Of a DNA stretch of 64,000 nt, positions 9,073-18,222 are shown piece after piece (the stretch's first letter is position 1; each line of letters begins with the position of its first letter). The DNA is from JAGVSR01 sp964589785 (GTDB lineage: Bacteria; Pseudomonadota; Alphaproteobacteria; Rhizobiales; Hyphomicrobiaceae): the NCBI GenBank assembly GCA_964589785.1, contig CAZPUQ010000003.1, positions 248,001 through 312,000 of the forward strand. Reading direction: 5' to 3'. Position numbers and translations under genes: made by a program. The notes beneath the pieces are model-generated. The model did not search any database, was not told the origin of the DNA, and saw only the letters and a list, made by a program, of their open reading frames with translations.

Positions 9073-9350
9073 CGACAGCCCTGCTGACCGGCCTTGTGCT
9101 CGTCGGCCTCGCCACGGGGCTCACCTTGTGGCGCCTCGCGGAGGGCCCGTCGGTGGCCGACCGCATCCTTGCGCTCGACACGCTTGCGGTCGATGCGATC
9201 GCGCTCGTCGTCCTCGTCGACCTCGTGGCGGGCACCGATCTGTCGTTCGAGGCGGCCCTCCTCATCGCGATGATGGGCTTCGTCGCGACCGTGGCGCTGT
9301 GCAAGTTCCTCATCGGCGGCACCATCATCGAGGTGGAGCGGGAGCCATGA
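9066..9350 (+). CDS. mrpF: Mrp antiporter subunit F
   Basis: A 94-residue, three-helix membrane protein matching MrpF/MnhF, with the family pattern GPSVADRILALDTL in the first loop. It overlaps the genes on both sides, indicating coupled translation. MrpF belongs to the Na+/H+ antiporter complex; in some bacteria it has also been linked to bile salt or organic ion efflux. Confidence 0.95.
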   Translation: MLTTALLTGLVLVGLATGLTLWRLAEGPSVADRILALDTLAVDAIALVVLVDLVAGTDLSFEAALLIAMMGFVATVALCKFLIGGTIIEVEREP

Positions 9351-9661
9351 TCGCCGAAGTCCTCGCCGCCGTCCTCATCGTCCTCGGCTCCGTCTTCGTC
9401 CTGCTCGGCTCGGTTGGGCTGGTGCGCCTGCCCGATCTCTTCGCCCGCCTGCACGGGCCGACGAAGGCGACGACCCTCGGCGTCGGCGCGATCGTCCTCG
9501 CTTCGGTGTTTGCGACCTATGCGGCCGGCGGCGGCATCAGCCTCAAGGCGCTCGCCATTCCGCTATTCCTGTTCATCACGGCCCCGGTCAGCGCGCATCT
9601 GATCGGCAAGGCGGCGCTCAAGGCCGAGGCGGATGCCAAGCGGCCGTCCGGCGCGGACTGA
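9347..9661 (+). CDS. mrpG: Mrp antiporter subunit G
   Basis: A 104-residue protein with three hydrophobic segments and the MrpG/MnhG signature VRLPDLFARLHGPTKATTLG. The ATG overlaps the mrpF stop. It is the last gene of the operon. The following 209 bp have no convincing gene. Confidence 0.95.
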   Translation: MIAEVLAAVLIVLGSVFVLLGSVGLVRLPDLFARLHGPTKATTLGVGAIVLASVFATYAAGGGISLKALAIPLFLFITAPVSAHLIGKAALKAEADAKRPSGAD

Positions 9662-9870
9662 GGATTAAGCGACGGTCCAGGCACGAGGCCGATGCACCCC
9701 GATTGGGTATTTCCCGGCGGGCCTTTTCGCTTGCGAGCGGCGTGATCGGGCCGACACGGCGGTGGAGAAAACCCCACGGCGACGCCGGCGGCCGGGCCAA
9801 GACCCTTTTTCACGTCATGAGGCCCGCGCATACTGCCGGCGGGGCAGATTCGTCGATGGAGGATACAGCC

Positions 9871-10137
9871 ATGATGACCGCCAGGCTTGCGAGCGTTGCC
9901 GCCGTGCTGACGGGATTGGTGCTCGCCGCCGCACCGGCAAGCGCCGATCATCACTGCGTTCGCGCGGGAGGAACCGCCACCGCCCTCACGGCGGAGATGG
10001 CGACCGCGCTCGCAAAGGAGTCCCTCTACCAGTCGAACCTGTGGTCGGGACGCAAAGCGCGGGGCCCCGTCAACGTGAAGTGCGCCAATGATGCCGGCTT
10101 GACGAAGTGCACCGCGCGGCAGGTGGCGTGCAAGTAG
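9871..10137 (+). CDS. small secreted cysteine-containing protein
   Basis: An 88-residue protein with a typical Sec signal peptide (positively charged start, hydrophobic core to about residue 22, APASA cleavage site). The mature part is about 60 residues with four cysteines (HHC, VKC, TKC, VAC), enough for two disulfides in the periplasm. The ATG at 9871 follows GGAGGA by eight bases; an in-frame ATG at 9856 is possible but lacks such a site. No function is recognised. It stands alone between the Mrp operon and a nuclease gene. Confidence 0.7.
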   Translation: MMTARLASVAAVLTGLVLAAAPASADHHCVRAGGTATALTAEMATALAKESLYQSNLWSGRKARGPVNVKCANDAGLTKCTARQVACK

Positions 10138-10273
10138 GCCCGCACGGCCTGCTTCTCTCTGGCGGCTCTTCTCGGCCGGCGTAGCGTTTTCGCCGGCGGA
10201 GGTGGTGTGCGCGAGGCCGCCCGCGAATGTGCCGCTGACGGCGCGGTGCGGTCTGGCAATCGGTGGGGTCGCC

Positions 10274-11785
10274 ATGAAGCTCAGCAAGACGAACTTCCTC
10301 GCCTGGAGGGAGTGCCGCCACGACGCATGGTTCAAGGCTCACCTGCCGGACCTCTACAACGCCGAGCCCCTGTCGGACTTCGACAAGACCGTCATCGCCG
10401 CCGGCAACGAGATCGACGTGCTCGCGCGCGGTCTCTTTCCGGACGGCGTGACGCTGCCTCGCGGGTCGGCGGCGGAAACGGCGCGCTTCGTCGCGGATCG
10501 TGCCCCCGTGCTCTATCAGCCGGTCTTCGAGACCGACCAGTTCACGACCGCATGCGACATCCTCGTGTGGAACGGCGGGACCGGGGCCTACGATCTCTAC
10601 GAGGTGAAGGCCTCGACCCGCGGCGAGAACAAGACGGCGAAGAACGACCTTTATGCGCGCGACATTGCGTTTCAGGCCGAAATCCTGCGGCGGAACGGCG
10701 TGCCGCTCGGCCGCCTGCATCTCGTGCGGCTCAACCCGGACTACGTGCGCAACGGGACACTCGACATCGAGGCGCTCTTCACGCGCGAGGATTTCACCGA
10801 TGCCGCGGATGGGATCCGCGACGAGATGGCCGTCGAGATGGACGCGGCTTACGACGACCTGCAGCCCGATACGCAACCCGCGGGGCCATGCACGTGCATC
10901 ACCAAGGGCCGCAGCGGCCACTGCCGCACGTTCGCGCTCAGCAATCCCGATGTGCCCGGCTACAGCGTGCATGACATCACACGTATCGGCAGCTCGCCGA
11001 AGAAGCTCGTCACGCTTATCGAGCGAGGTATCCTGAAGATCACGGAGTTGCCCGACGAGTTCCCGCTGAGCCCAAAGCAGAGAGCCCAGGTGCGGGCGGC
11101 GAAATCCGGGCAGGCGTCGGTCAACCACGCGGAGATCGGCGCCTTCCTCGACGCGATCCGATTCCCGATCTCGTTTCTGGACTACGAGACTTTCGCGGCG
11201 GCGGTGCCCCGCTTTCCCGGCTATCGCCCCTTCGACCACATCCCGTTCCAGTTCTCGCTCGATGTCGTCGCTGGTCCTGGGGCGGACTTCGCGCATCACG
11301 AGTTCCTGCACGCGACCGGCGAGAGGCCCGATGCGGCGTTCCTCGCTCAATTGCGCCGCTCCCTGCCGGAGACAGGCGCCATCGTCGTGTGGAACCAGAG
11401 CTTCGAGCGCGGGATCAACGACAAGCTCGCCGAGCGCAATCCCGATCAGGCCGATTGGCTCGCGGACGTGGATGCGCGCATCGTCGATCTCTTGGAGGTG
11501 TTCGACGCAGGCGCCTACGTGCATCCCGGCTTCAAGGGGCGCACCTCGATCAAGTTCATCCTTCCCGTTCTCGTGCCGGCGCTCTCCTACAAGGGCCTTG
11601 CGATCGGGGAAGGCGGCACGGCGTCGGCGCGCTGGAACGATATCGTGACAGGGAGTGTTTCTCCTGGGGAGGCCGCCGGCATCAAGGCCGACCTGCTCGC
11701 CTACTGCGGTCTCGACTCGCGGGCGATGCTGGAGATCTGGCGCGAGCTCGTGCGCGAGACGGAGCTCCTCAGCCGCACCGCCTGA
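10274..11785 (+). CDS. DUF2779 protein: Cas4/RecB-like Fe-S nuclease fused to DEDD exonuclease-like domain
   Basis: The 503-residue protein appears to have two nuclease modules. Residues about 1-220 carry a PD-(D/E)xK core: D95 in ACDILVWN, then E110 and K112 in YEVKAS, then Q134. It is flanked by one early cysteine (C14) and three later ones (C206, C208, C217), the one-plus-three layout of the Fe-S cluster in Cas4 and AddB. Residues about 298-490 match DUF2779, with exonuclease-like motifs FLDYETF (D303, E305), WNQSFERG (about 373-380), ADVDARIVDLLEVF, and YCGLDSRAM (D481). Roles in DNA or RNA processing are inferred. The ATG at 10274 follows GGTGGGG. No cas genes or repeats are nearby. Confidence 0.75.
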   Translation: MKLSKTNFLAWRECRHDAWFKAHLPDLYNAEPLSDFDKTVIAAGNEIDVLARGLFPDGVTLPRGSAAETARFVADRAPVLYQPVFETDQFTTACDILVWNGGTGAYDLYEVKASTRGENKTAKNDLYARDIAFQAEILRRNGVPLGRLHLVRLNPDYVRNGTLDIEALFTREDFTDAADGIRDEMAVEMDAAYDDLQPDTQPAGPCTCITKGRSGHCRTFALSNPDVPGYSVHDITRIGSSPKKLVTLIERGILKITELPDEFPLSPKQRAQVRAAKSGQASVNHAEIGAFLDAIRFPISFLDYETFAAAVPRFPGYRPFDHIPFQFSLDVVAGPGADFAHHEFLHATGERPDAAFLAQLRRSLPETGAIVVWNQSFERGINDKLAERNPDQADWLADVDARIVDLLEVFDAGAYVHPGFKGRTSIKFILPVLVPALSYKGLAIGEGGTASARWNDIVTGSVSPGEAAGIKADLLAYCGLDSRAMLEIWRELVRETELLSRTA

Positions 11786-12061
11786 CCATTCCTTTCTTTC
11801 CTCGACCGACACTCCGTCTGCGCTTGCGCGGTTGAGCGCACACGGCCCGCCTTCGTGCGCGCAGCGGAACGGCGCGCAGGCGTGTGCCGCGGGGGACAGC
11901 AACAAATGCTGAAGCCGTGCGTTTATCTCATCGACGGCAGCGCGATGCTGCCCGAGTGCAAGACCGGCCTATAGCGAGGCGGTCATTGATCGACAGCGAT
12001 GCGAAGACCTGGCGTCTCCCGGCGTCGGCGATGCGGCGTCGCTCCTCTCGGAAAGCCACCC

Positions 12062-13324
12062 ATGCTGTACGATGCCTACCAGCTTCACGATGATGTTGCG
12101 TCCCATTACCGGGACCTGGCGCGGTTTGCGTGCAACCTGGCGCCGTGGCCGCTGTTCGCCGGTGTCCGGCGCTACGTCGATGCCGGGCTGGAGATGGCCT
12201 CGCGCTTTGCCCTGACACACACGCGGCCGGGCTTCGGCATCCGTTCCGTGATGGTTGGCGACCGGCACGTCCGCGTCGCCGAGGACATCGTGCTCGACCT
12301 GCCCTTCTGCAAGCTTCTTCGTTTCACCAAGGACACCGAGACGCCGCAGCCCAAGGTTCTCGTCGTCGCGCCTCTGTCGGGCCACTTCGCCACCCTGCTC
12401 TCGCGAACGATCGCGACGCTTCTGCGCGATCACGAGGTCTACATCACTGATTGGGCCAATGCGCGCGATGTACCGCTTGCGGCCGGGACGTTCGGCGTCG
12501 AAGACTACTGCGCCTACCTGATCCGCTTCCTGGAGGAGATCGGACCGGGTGCGCATGTGCTCGCCGTGTGCCAGCCGTGCGTGCAGACGCTTGCGGTCGT
12601 TGCGGTGATGTCCGAAGACGGCCACCCGGCAACGCCGCGCTCGATGACGCTGATGGCCGGTCCGATCGACCCGCGCACGAGCCCGACGGCCGTCAACCGC
12701 CTGGCGATCGACAAGCCGCTCTCTTGGTTCCGGCGCACGGTGATCCAGCGGGTGCCCCAGCGTCATTGCGGCGCCGGCCGGCGCGTCTATCCAGGCTTCC
12801 TGCAGCTCGCCGCGTTCATGGCCATGAACCCGGAACGCCATCGCGTCCAGCATCAGCGCCTCTACATGCATCTCGCCCGGGGCGAGACGGCTGAGGCGCA
12901 GAAGATCAAGGACTTCTACGACGAATATTTTGCCGTCCTCGACCTGACGGAAGAGTTCTACCTCGAGACCATCGATCGGATCTTCCAGCGCGTCGCCATC
13001 GCCACCGGGACCTTCACGTACCGGGGGCGCCGGGTCGATCCCGCGGCGATCACAGGCACGGCGCTGCTGACGGTGGAAGGCGGTCGCGACGACATCTGCG
13101 CCATCGGCCAGACGGCGGCCGCGCACGATCTGTGCCGGTCCCTCAGCCCGGATCTGAAGCGCCAACACCTGCAGCCGGACGTTGGCCATTACGGCACGTT
13201 CAACGGCAGGCGCTGGGAGAGCGACATCTATCCGGTGGTGCGCACCTTCATCCGCACGGCGGACAGCGATGGCAAGCGCACGGCCCGCGGCCGCTCATTC
13301 CCGGCGGCGGTGTCCGTCGGTTAG
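12062..13324 (+). CDS. phaZ: intracellular polyhydroxyalkanoate (PHB) depolymerase
   Basis: A 420-residue alpha/beta hydrolase matching intracellular PHB depolymerases of the PhaZ1 type. The nucleophile motif is VLAVCQPC, with cysteine (C170) instead of serine, characteristic of this family; aspartate in EGGRDD (343/344) and histidine in DVGHYG (H376) complete the triad. It cleaves stored polyhydroxybutyrate to 3-hydroxybutyrate units at the granule surface in the cytoplasm. There is no signal peptide, consistent with intracellular action. The ATG at 12062 begins the conserved MLYDAYQ start. The product would be oxidised by the 3-hydroxybutyrate dehydrogenase encoded at 43058-43981. Confidence 0.9.
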   Translation: MLYDAYQLHDDVASHYRDLARFACNLAPWPLFAGVRRYVDAGLEMASRFALTHTRPGFGIRSVMVGDRHVRVAEDIVLDLPFCKLLRFTKDTETPQPKVLVVAPLSGHFATLLSRTIATLLRDHEVYITDWANARDVPLAAGTFGVEDYCAYLIRFLEEIGPGAHVLAVCQPCVQTLAVVAVMSEDGHPATPRSMTLMAGPIDPRTSPTAVNRLAIDKPLSWFRRTVIQRVPQRHCGAGRRVYPGFLQLAAFMAMNPERHRVQHQRLYMHLARGETAEAQKIKDFYDEYFAVLDLTEEFYLETIDRIFQRVAIATGTFTYRGRRVDPAAITGTALLTVEGGRDDICAIGQTAAAHDLCRSLSPDLKRQHLQPDVGHYGTFNGRRWESDIYPVVRTFIRTADSDGKRTARGRSFPAAVSVG

Positions 13325-13515
13325 CTTTGCCAGTTGCCTCATAGTCCGCGAGCCCTCGCGGCGATAGGCCACGGTCCCCTCGCCACGTGCCGACGATACC
13401 TGAAGTGGCGGCGCTTGATCTGCCGGACGCACCCATCCAAGGCGACGGAAGGTGGCGTGTCTGCGGATCGGTGCAATGAAGTCGCCGCGCCGGACGTCTG
13501 CAATGAGGGTGATCC

Positions 13516-13947
13516 TTGACAACAGAATTCACGCCGCTCGCCTCGCTCCTCGGCGGAGCTCTCATCGGCGCCTCCGCCGTGGGCCTCCTTCTCGTCTCCG
13601 GTCGGATTGCCGGCATTGCCGGCATCCTGCGCCGGGCCCTGATGCCGGGCGCGCATTCGCGTCCTCTCGAGGCGATGGGCTTCCTCTTCGGGCTGGTGGC
13701 CGCTCCGGCAGCGTGGACGCTCTTGAGCGGTGCGGCTCCGGCGCAAACCGTGTCCGCAAACATCCCTTTGCTCGTCGCCGCCGGCTTTCTCGTGGGCGTC
13801 GGGGCGATCGTGGGAAGCGGCTGCACGAGCGGTCACGGCGTCTGCGGCCTTTCGCGTCTGTCGCGGCGCTCGCTCGTTGCGACGGGAACGTTCATGGCGA
13901 CCGCCGTGCTGACGGTCTTTCTCGTTCGCCACGTCGTGGGAGGCTGA
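13516..13947 (+). CDS. YeeE/YedE-family transporter half (PmpA-like)
   Basis: This 143-residue membrane protein has four hydrophobic segments and the YeeE/YedE motif GSGCTSGHGVCGLSRLSRRS, whose cysteine is proposed to relay sulfur compounds such as thiosulfate across the inner membrane. It uses a TTG start (13516), since no in-frame ATG or GTG keeps the first helix, and GAGGG lies a few bases upstream. The partner half begins three bases after its stop. The pair sits directly upstream of, and convergent to, the cys sulfate genes, fitting a sulfur role. Confidence 0.85.
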   Translation: MTTEFTPLASLLGGALIGASAVGLLLVSGRIAGIAGILRRALMPGAHSRPLEAMGFLFGLVAAPAAWTLLSGAAPAQTVSANIPLLVAAGFLVGVGAIVGSGCTSGHGVCGLSRLSRRSLVATGTFMATAVLTVFLVRHVVGG

Positions 13948-13950
13948 GCC

Positions 13951-14391
13951 ATGCGCGTCATCCTCAACTTGACTCTCGGCCTCGTCTTCGGAACAGGTCT
14001 CATCCTCTCTGGCATGGTCGACCCCGCCAAAGTGCTGAACTTCCTGGACATCGCCGGCACCTGGGACCCGAGCCTTGCCTTCGTGATGGCCGGCGCCATA
14101 GCCGTCGCGGCGCCGGGTTACGCGCTCGTCCGGCGCGGCCGCGAGCATCCGCTTCTTGAGCCGGCGTTCGAGATCCCGCCCTCCAGGCCGATCACGGCCG
14201 AGCTCGTCCTCGGATCGGCGATCTTCGGTATCGGCTGGGGGCTCGGCGGCTTGTGTCCCGGCCCGGCGCTGACGGGTGTTGCCCTCGCGGCTCCCGGGAC
14301 GCTGGCATTCGTTCCGGCCATGCTCGCGGGAATTGCGGCCGGCACCCTGGTCGTGCGCCACCTGAGGCGCCACGATCAAAGCAGCAAGTGA
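13951..14391 (+). CDS. DUF6691/YeeE-family transporter half (PmpB-like)
   Basis: This 146-residue membrane protein is the second half of the two-gene YeeE/YedE transporter. It shows GLILSGMVDPAKVLNFLD near the N-terminus and GWGLGGLCPGPALTG in the third quarter, with the conserved cysteine in GLCPGP. Genes three bases apart suggest co-translation of a two-subunit transporter. Homologues are often adjacent to persulfide dioxygenases or rhodaneses; here the neighbours are sulfate uptake genes. Confidence 0.85.
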   Translation: MRVILNLTLGLVFGTGLILSGMVDPAKVLNFLDIAGTWDPSLAFVMAGAIAVAAPGYALVRRGREHPLLEPAFEIPPSRPITAELVLGSAIFGIGWGLGGLCPGPALTGVALAAPGTLAFVPAMLAGIAAGTLVVRHLRRHDQSSK

Positions 14392-14412
14392 TACGGACGC
14401 GGCGGTGGCGGC

Positions 14413-14455
14413 CGCTCCCTCGCGCACGGGCGTGCGCGGGGCGCGAAGCGTTTTT
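14413..14455 (+). terminator. Rho-independent terminator after the YeeE pair
   Basis: CGCGCAC and GTGCGCG (14421-14438) form a strong hairpin with a GGGC loop, extendable by CCCT/GGGG pairing, and a run of five T follows at 14451-14455. It lies between two convergent transcription units and would end the plus-strand one. Confidence 0.5.
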
Positions 14456-14460
14456 GCCGG

Positions 14461-15396
14461 TCAGGCCTCGTGCCGGTCGGTGCTGGCGTCGTCGCGCACG
14501 CGGGCCTCGGTGAGCTCCGCCGAGCACAGCGCAATGAAGCGGTAGGCGTAGCCGCGCAGGTAGGCGCCGCGGCGTACGGCGATGCGCGAGGTGTTTGCGG
14601 CAAACAGCGACCGGGCATCGAGCAGCCTGAGCTCCGGATCGCGGTCGGCGTTGAAGGCCTGGGAGGCGAGGATGCCGATGCCGAGCTCAAGCTCGACGTA
14701 GGCCTTGATCACGTCGGCATCCAGCGCGGTCATGACGATGTCGGGGACCACGCCTGCCTTTTCGAACGCTTCGTCGATGCGGCTGCGGCCGGTGAAGCCC
14801 GTCTGATAGGTCACGATCGGCCACTCGGCGATCGCCTCGAGCGACAGCCGCTTCTCGGTCGCGAGCGGATGCGATTTCGCAACGATGACGCCGTGATGCC
14901 AGGAATACCATGGGAAGGCGGCGAGCTCGGGCACGTCCTGCAAGGCTTCGGTCGCGATGCCGATGTCGGCGCGGCCGTCGAGGAGCATGGCGACGATCTC
15001 GGTGGGGCTTGCCTCGTGGAGCACCAGGTTGACCTTCGCGAACTCCTTCTTGAAGGCCGTCACCACGGGCGGCAGCGCGTAGCGCGCCTGTGTGTGCGTC
15101 GTTGCGACCGTCAGCTGGCCGCGGTCGCGATTGGAGAACTGCTCGCCGAGCTTCTTGATGTTCTGCGTGTCGAGCAGAATGCGCTCGACGATGCCGATGA
15201 GCTCCTGGCCGGGCTCGGTGAGACCGAGAAGCCGCTTGCCGCGCCGCACGAACAATTCAACGCCGAGCTCGTCCTCGAGGTCCTTGATGTGCTTGGAGAC
15301 GCCCGATTGCGAGGTATGCAAGGCGTTGGCCGCTTCGGTCAGGTTGAAGTTCCGCCGGACCGTCTCCCGAATGATGCGGAGCTGCTGGAGGTTCAC
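14461..15396 (-). CDS. cysB: CysB-type LysR-family transcriptional regulator
   Basis: A 311-residue LysR-type activator. The N-terminus MNLQQLRIIRETVRRNFNLTEAAN-like opening and HTSQSGVSKHIKDLE recognition helix (about 1-60) are typical of CysB/Cbl, followed by a periplasmic-binding-protein-like inducer domain. CysB activates sulfate uptake and assimilation genes in response to O- or N-acetylserine. Its start overlaps the cysA stop (ATGA at 15393-15396), so it is the last gene of the cysTWA operon, giving a regulator made with the transporter it probably controls. Confidence 0.85.
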   Translation of the reverse strand: MNLQQLRIIRETVRRNFNLTEAANALHTSQSGVSKHIKDLEDELGVELFVRRGKRLLGLTEPGQELIGIVERILLDTQNIKKLGEQFSNRDRGQLTVATTHTQARYALPPVVTAFKKEFAKVNLVLHEASPTEIVAMLLDGRADIGIATEALQDVPELAAFPWYSWHHGVIVAKSHPLATEKRLSLEAIAEWPIVTYQTGFTGRSRIDEAFEKAGVVPDIVMTALDADVIKAYVELELGIGILASQAFNADRDPELRLLDARSLFAANTSRIAVRRGAYLRGYAYRFIALCSAELTEARVRDDASTDRHEA

Positions 15397-16487
15397 GTCC
15401 GACCACCCGCCTGCTGGTCATCGAACAGGCGCAGCCGCCTGCTCTGGAGGCGCACGCGCTGTCCAACCGCAAGCCCGAGGCGGGACAGCTCCTCGGAGCC
15501 CACCTCCACTTCGAAATAATCCTGGGCGCCTTCGCGGTAGGGGCCGTTCGCGACGAGCTCCACGCGCGAGACGCCGCCGCTGGAAAGCACCCGGTTGACG
15601 CGGGCCGCCACGCCTGAAGCGCCTGCGGCATCGGCCACGATCTCGGTATCGTGGGGTCGCGCATAGGCGATCACGGGCTGGCCCTCCTCCAGACCGCTCA
15701 GCGTGTGGGGCAGAAGATCGCCGCCGACGCGGACGAAATCGCCCTCGACCCGGCCGCGGAACGTATTGACGTTGCCGATGAAGGAGAACGCAAACGACGT
15801 GGCGGGATTCTCATAGATCTCGCGGGGCGCGCCGGCCTGCTCGACGCGACCCTTGTTCATCAGCACGACCCGGTCAGAGACCTCGAGCGCCTCTTCCTGG
15901 TCGTGCGTGACGAAAATGGAAGAGATGTGCAGCTCATCGTGCAGGCGTCTGAGCCAGCGGCGCAGCTCCTTGCGGACCTTGGCGTCGAGCGCGCCGAACG
16001 GCTCGTCGAGCAGGAGAACCTGCGGCTCGACGGCGAGCGCGCGGGCGAGCGCGATCCTCTGGCGCTGGCCGCCGGAAAGCTGGGCCGGAAAGCGGTCCTT
16101 CAGCCAGCCGAGCTGCACCAGATCGAGCAGCTCGCCGACCCGGCGCCGGATCTCCTTCTCCGGCGGGCGGACCTTGCGCGGCTTGACCCGCAAGCCGAAG
16201 GCGATGTTCTCGAAGACGGACATGTGGCGGAAGAGCGCGTAGTGCTGGAAGACGAAGCCGACCTCGCGCTCGCGGACGTGCTTGAACGTGGCGTCATCGC
16301 CGTCGAGCAGGATGCGGCCGCTGTCGGCCGTTTCCAGGCCCGCGATGATGCGCAACAGCGTCGTCTTTCCGCATCCGGACGGCCCCAGGAGCGCGACGAG
16401 CTCGCCGCGGGGAAGGCTGAGGGAGACGTCATCGAGGGCGCGGAACGACCCGAACGATTTGGTGATGTTCTGGACTTCGATGCTCAT
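15393..16487 (-). CDS. cysA: sulfate/thiosulfate ABC transporter ATP-binding protein
   Basis: A 364-residue ABC ATPase: Walker A GPSGCGKTT (35-43), signature LSGGQRQR (137-144) and Walker B LLLDEP (158-163), followed by a C-terminal regulatory domain of about 110 residues as in CysA. It powers sulfate/thiosulfate import through CysT-CysW. The ATG at 16487 overlaps the cysW stop, and the cysA stop overlaps cysB, so the operon is tightly coupled. Confidence 0.95.
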   Translation of the reverse strand: MSIEVQNITKSFGSFRALDDVSLSLPRGELVALLGPSGCGKTTLLRIIAGLETADSGRILLDGDDATFKHVREREVGFVFQHYALFRHMSVFENIAFGLRVKPRKVRPPEKEIRRRVGELLDLVQLGWLKDRFPAQLSGGQRQRIALARALAVEPQVLLLDEPFGALDAKVRKELRRWLRRLHDELHISSIFVTHDQEEALEVSDRVVLMNKGRVEQAGAPREIYENPATSFAFSFIGNVNTFRGRVEGDFVRVGGDLLPHTLSGLEEGQPVIAYARPHDTEIVADAAGASGVAARVNRVLSSGGVSRVELVANGPYREGAQDYFEVEVGSEELSRLGLAVGQRVRLQSRRLRLFDDQQAGGRT

Positions 16488-17380
16488 TCGTCGTGCTCCA
16501 CCACGGCATTCCGCTCGGCCTGCCATTCCACGTAACTCTTCAGAACCAGCGTCACCAGGGCCAGAAGGGCCAGCAACGACGCGACCGCAAAGGCCGCGGC
16601 GAACTGGTACTCGTTATAAAGGATCTCGACATGCAGCGGCATGGTGTTTGTCTCGCCCCGGATATGTCCGGAGACGACGGAGACGGCGCCGAACTCGCCC
16701 ATGGCGCGGGCGTTGCACAGGATGACACCGTAGAGCAGCGCCCACTTGATGTTCGGCAGCGTCACGCGCCAGGCCGTCTGCAGGCCGGAAGCTCCGAGGG
16801 TGATGGCAGCCTCCTCCTCGTCACGCCCCTGCGACTGCATGAGCGGGATCAGCTCGCGGGCGACAAAGGGAAAGGTCACGAAAATGGTGGCGAGCACGAT
16901 GCCGGGCACCGCGAAGACGATCTTCAGATCGTGCTCCTGGAGCCAGGGGCCGAACCAGCCGTGCGCGCCAAAGACGAGCACGTAGATGAGACCGGCAACC
17001 ACCGGCGACACCGAGAACGGAAGATCGATCAGCGAGGTCAGGAGGTTCTTGCCGGGGAACTCGAACCGCGCGATCGCCCAGGCGGCTGCGACGCCGAAGA
17101 TGAGGTTCAGGGGGACTGCGATCGCGGCTGCGAGCAGCGTGAGCCGGATCGCCGAGAGCGCATCGGGGTCGATGAGGGCCGCGATGTAGGCCTGCCACCC
17201 CTTCCGGAACGCCTCGACGAAGACGAGGATCAGCGGCAAGAAGATGAAGACCGTGAAGAATGTCAGACTGAGGAGAAGGATTGCAGTTTTTACCCGGCCG
17301 CTGTCGCGCGTGGCGAGGCGCTGCTCGAACCGGGTTTGATGGACAAGCCGCCCGGAGAAAGTCGATACGGCGCCGGTCAT
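16484..17380 (-). CDS. cysW: sulfate ABC transporter permease CysW
   Basis: A 298-residue inner-membrane permease with six predicted helices and the binding-protein-dependent transport motif EEAAITLGASGLQTAWRV (coupling helix contacting CysA). The C-terminal ARAMGEFGAVSVVSGHI is typical of CysW. It begins immediately after the cysT stop. Confidence 0.95.
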   Translation of the reverse strand: MTGAVSTFSGRLVHQTRFEQRLATRDSGRVKTAILLLSLTFFTVFIFLPLILVFVEAFRKGWQAYIAALIDPDALSAIRLTLLAAAIAVPLNLIFGVAAAWAIARFEFPGKNLLTSLIDLPFSVSPVVAGLIYVLVFGAHGWFGPWLQEHDLKIVFAVPGIVLATIFVTFPFVARELIPLMQSQGRDEEEAAITLGASGLQTAWRVTLPNIKWALLYGVILCNARAMGEFGAVSVVSGHIRGETNTMPLHVEILYNEYQFAAAFAVASLLALLALVTLVLKSYVEWQAERNAVVEHDE

Positions 17381-18211
17381 CTAAGCGCTCCTCCGGCTGC
17401 CGCGGGACGTCCAGCTCTGCAGGGCGTTGATCAGGAGAAGCAGGGCAAAGGAGACGATAAGCATCACCGACGCGATGGCGGTGGCGCCCTGGTAGTCGAA
17501 CTCCTCCAGTCGCGTGATGATCATGAGCGGCGTGATCTCCGACACGTAGGGGATGTTGCCGGCGATGAAGATCACCGAGCCGTATTCTCCGACCGCGCGG
17601 GCAAAGGCGAGGGCGAAGCCGGTGAGGAGGGCGGGAAGGAGGGCCGGGAGGACGACGCGGCGCACGGTCTGCCAGCGGCTGGCGCCCAGCGAAGCGGCCG
17701 CTTCCTCGAACTCGGCGTCGAAGTCCTCCAGGATCGGCTGAACCGTGCGCACGACGAACGGCAGCCCGATGAAGACGAGCGCCACCAGCACGCCCCAGGG
17801 TCCGAACGCGATCTTGATGCCCAACGGCTCGAGGATTTGTCCGAGCCAGCCGTTCGGCGCATAAAGCGCCGTCAGCGCGATGCCGGCGACGGCGGTCGGA
17901 AGGGCAAACGGAAGATCGACCAGTGCGTCGATGATCTTCTTGCCCGGGAAGGAGTAGCGCACGATCGCCCAGGCGAGCAGGAGTCCGAAAACCAGGTTGA
18001 TGGCGGCGGCGAGCAGCGAGGCCCCGAACGTGAGCTTGTAGGACGCCACGAGGCGCTCGTTTGCCACGGCCGACCAGAACCGCTCGAAATCCATCGTCGT
18101 GGCTTTCAGAAAGACGGCCGAGAGCGGAATGAGGACAATGAGCGAGAGATAGGCAAGCGTGAAGCCCAGCGAGAGACCGAAGCCAGGGAGCACCTTGTGC
18201 GCGCGCGGCAT
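17381..18211 (-). CDS. cysT: sulfate ABC transporter permease CysT
   Basis: A 276-residue permease (also called CysU) with EEAAASLGASRWQTVRRV as coupling motif and ARAVGEYGSVIFIAGN near the C-terminus. With CysW it forms the membrane channel for sulfate and thiosulfate. It is preceded, with an 11-bp gap, by a 30-residue membrane ORF that may be the true first gene of the operon. Confidence 0.95.
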   Translation of the reverse strand: MPRAHKVLPGFGLSLGFTLAYLSLIVLIPLSAVFLKATTMDFERFWSAVANERLVASYKLTFGASLLAAAINLVFGLLLAWAIVRYSFPGKKIIDALVDLPFALPTAVAGIALTALYAPNGWLGQILEPLGIKIAFGPWGVLVALVFIGLPFVVRTVQPILEDFDAEFEEAAASLGASRWQTVRRVVLPALLPALLTGFALAFARAVGEYGSVIFIAGNIPYVSEITPLMIITRLEEFDYQGATAIASVMLIVSFALLLLINALQSWTSRGSRRSA

Positions 18212-18222
18212 GGCTCGTTCCG

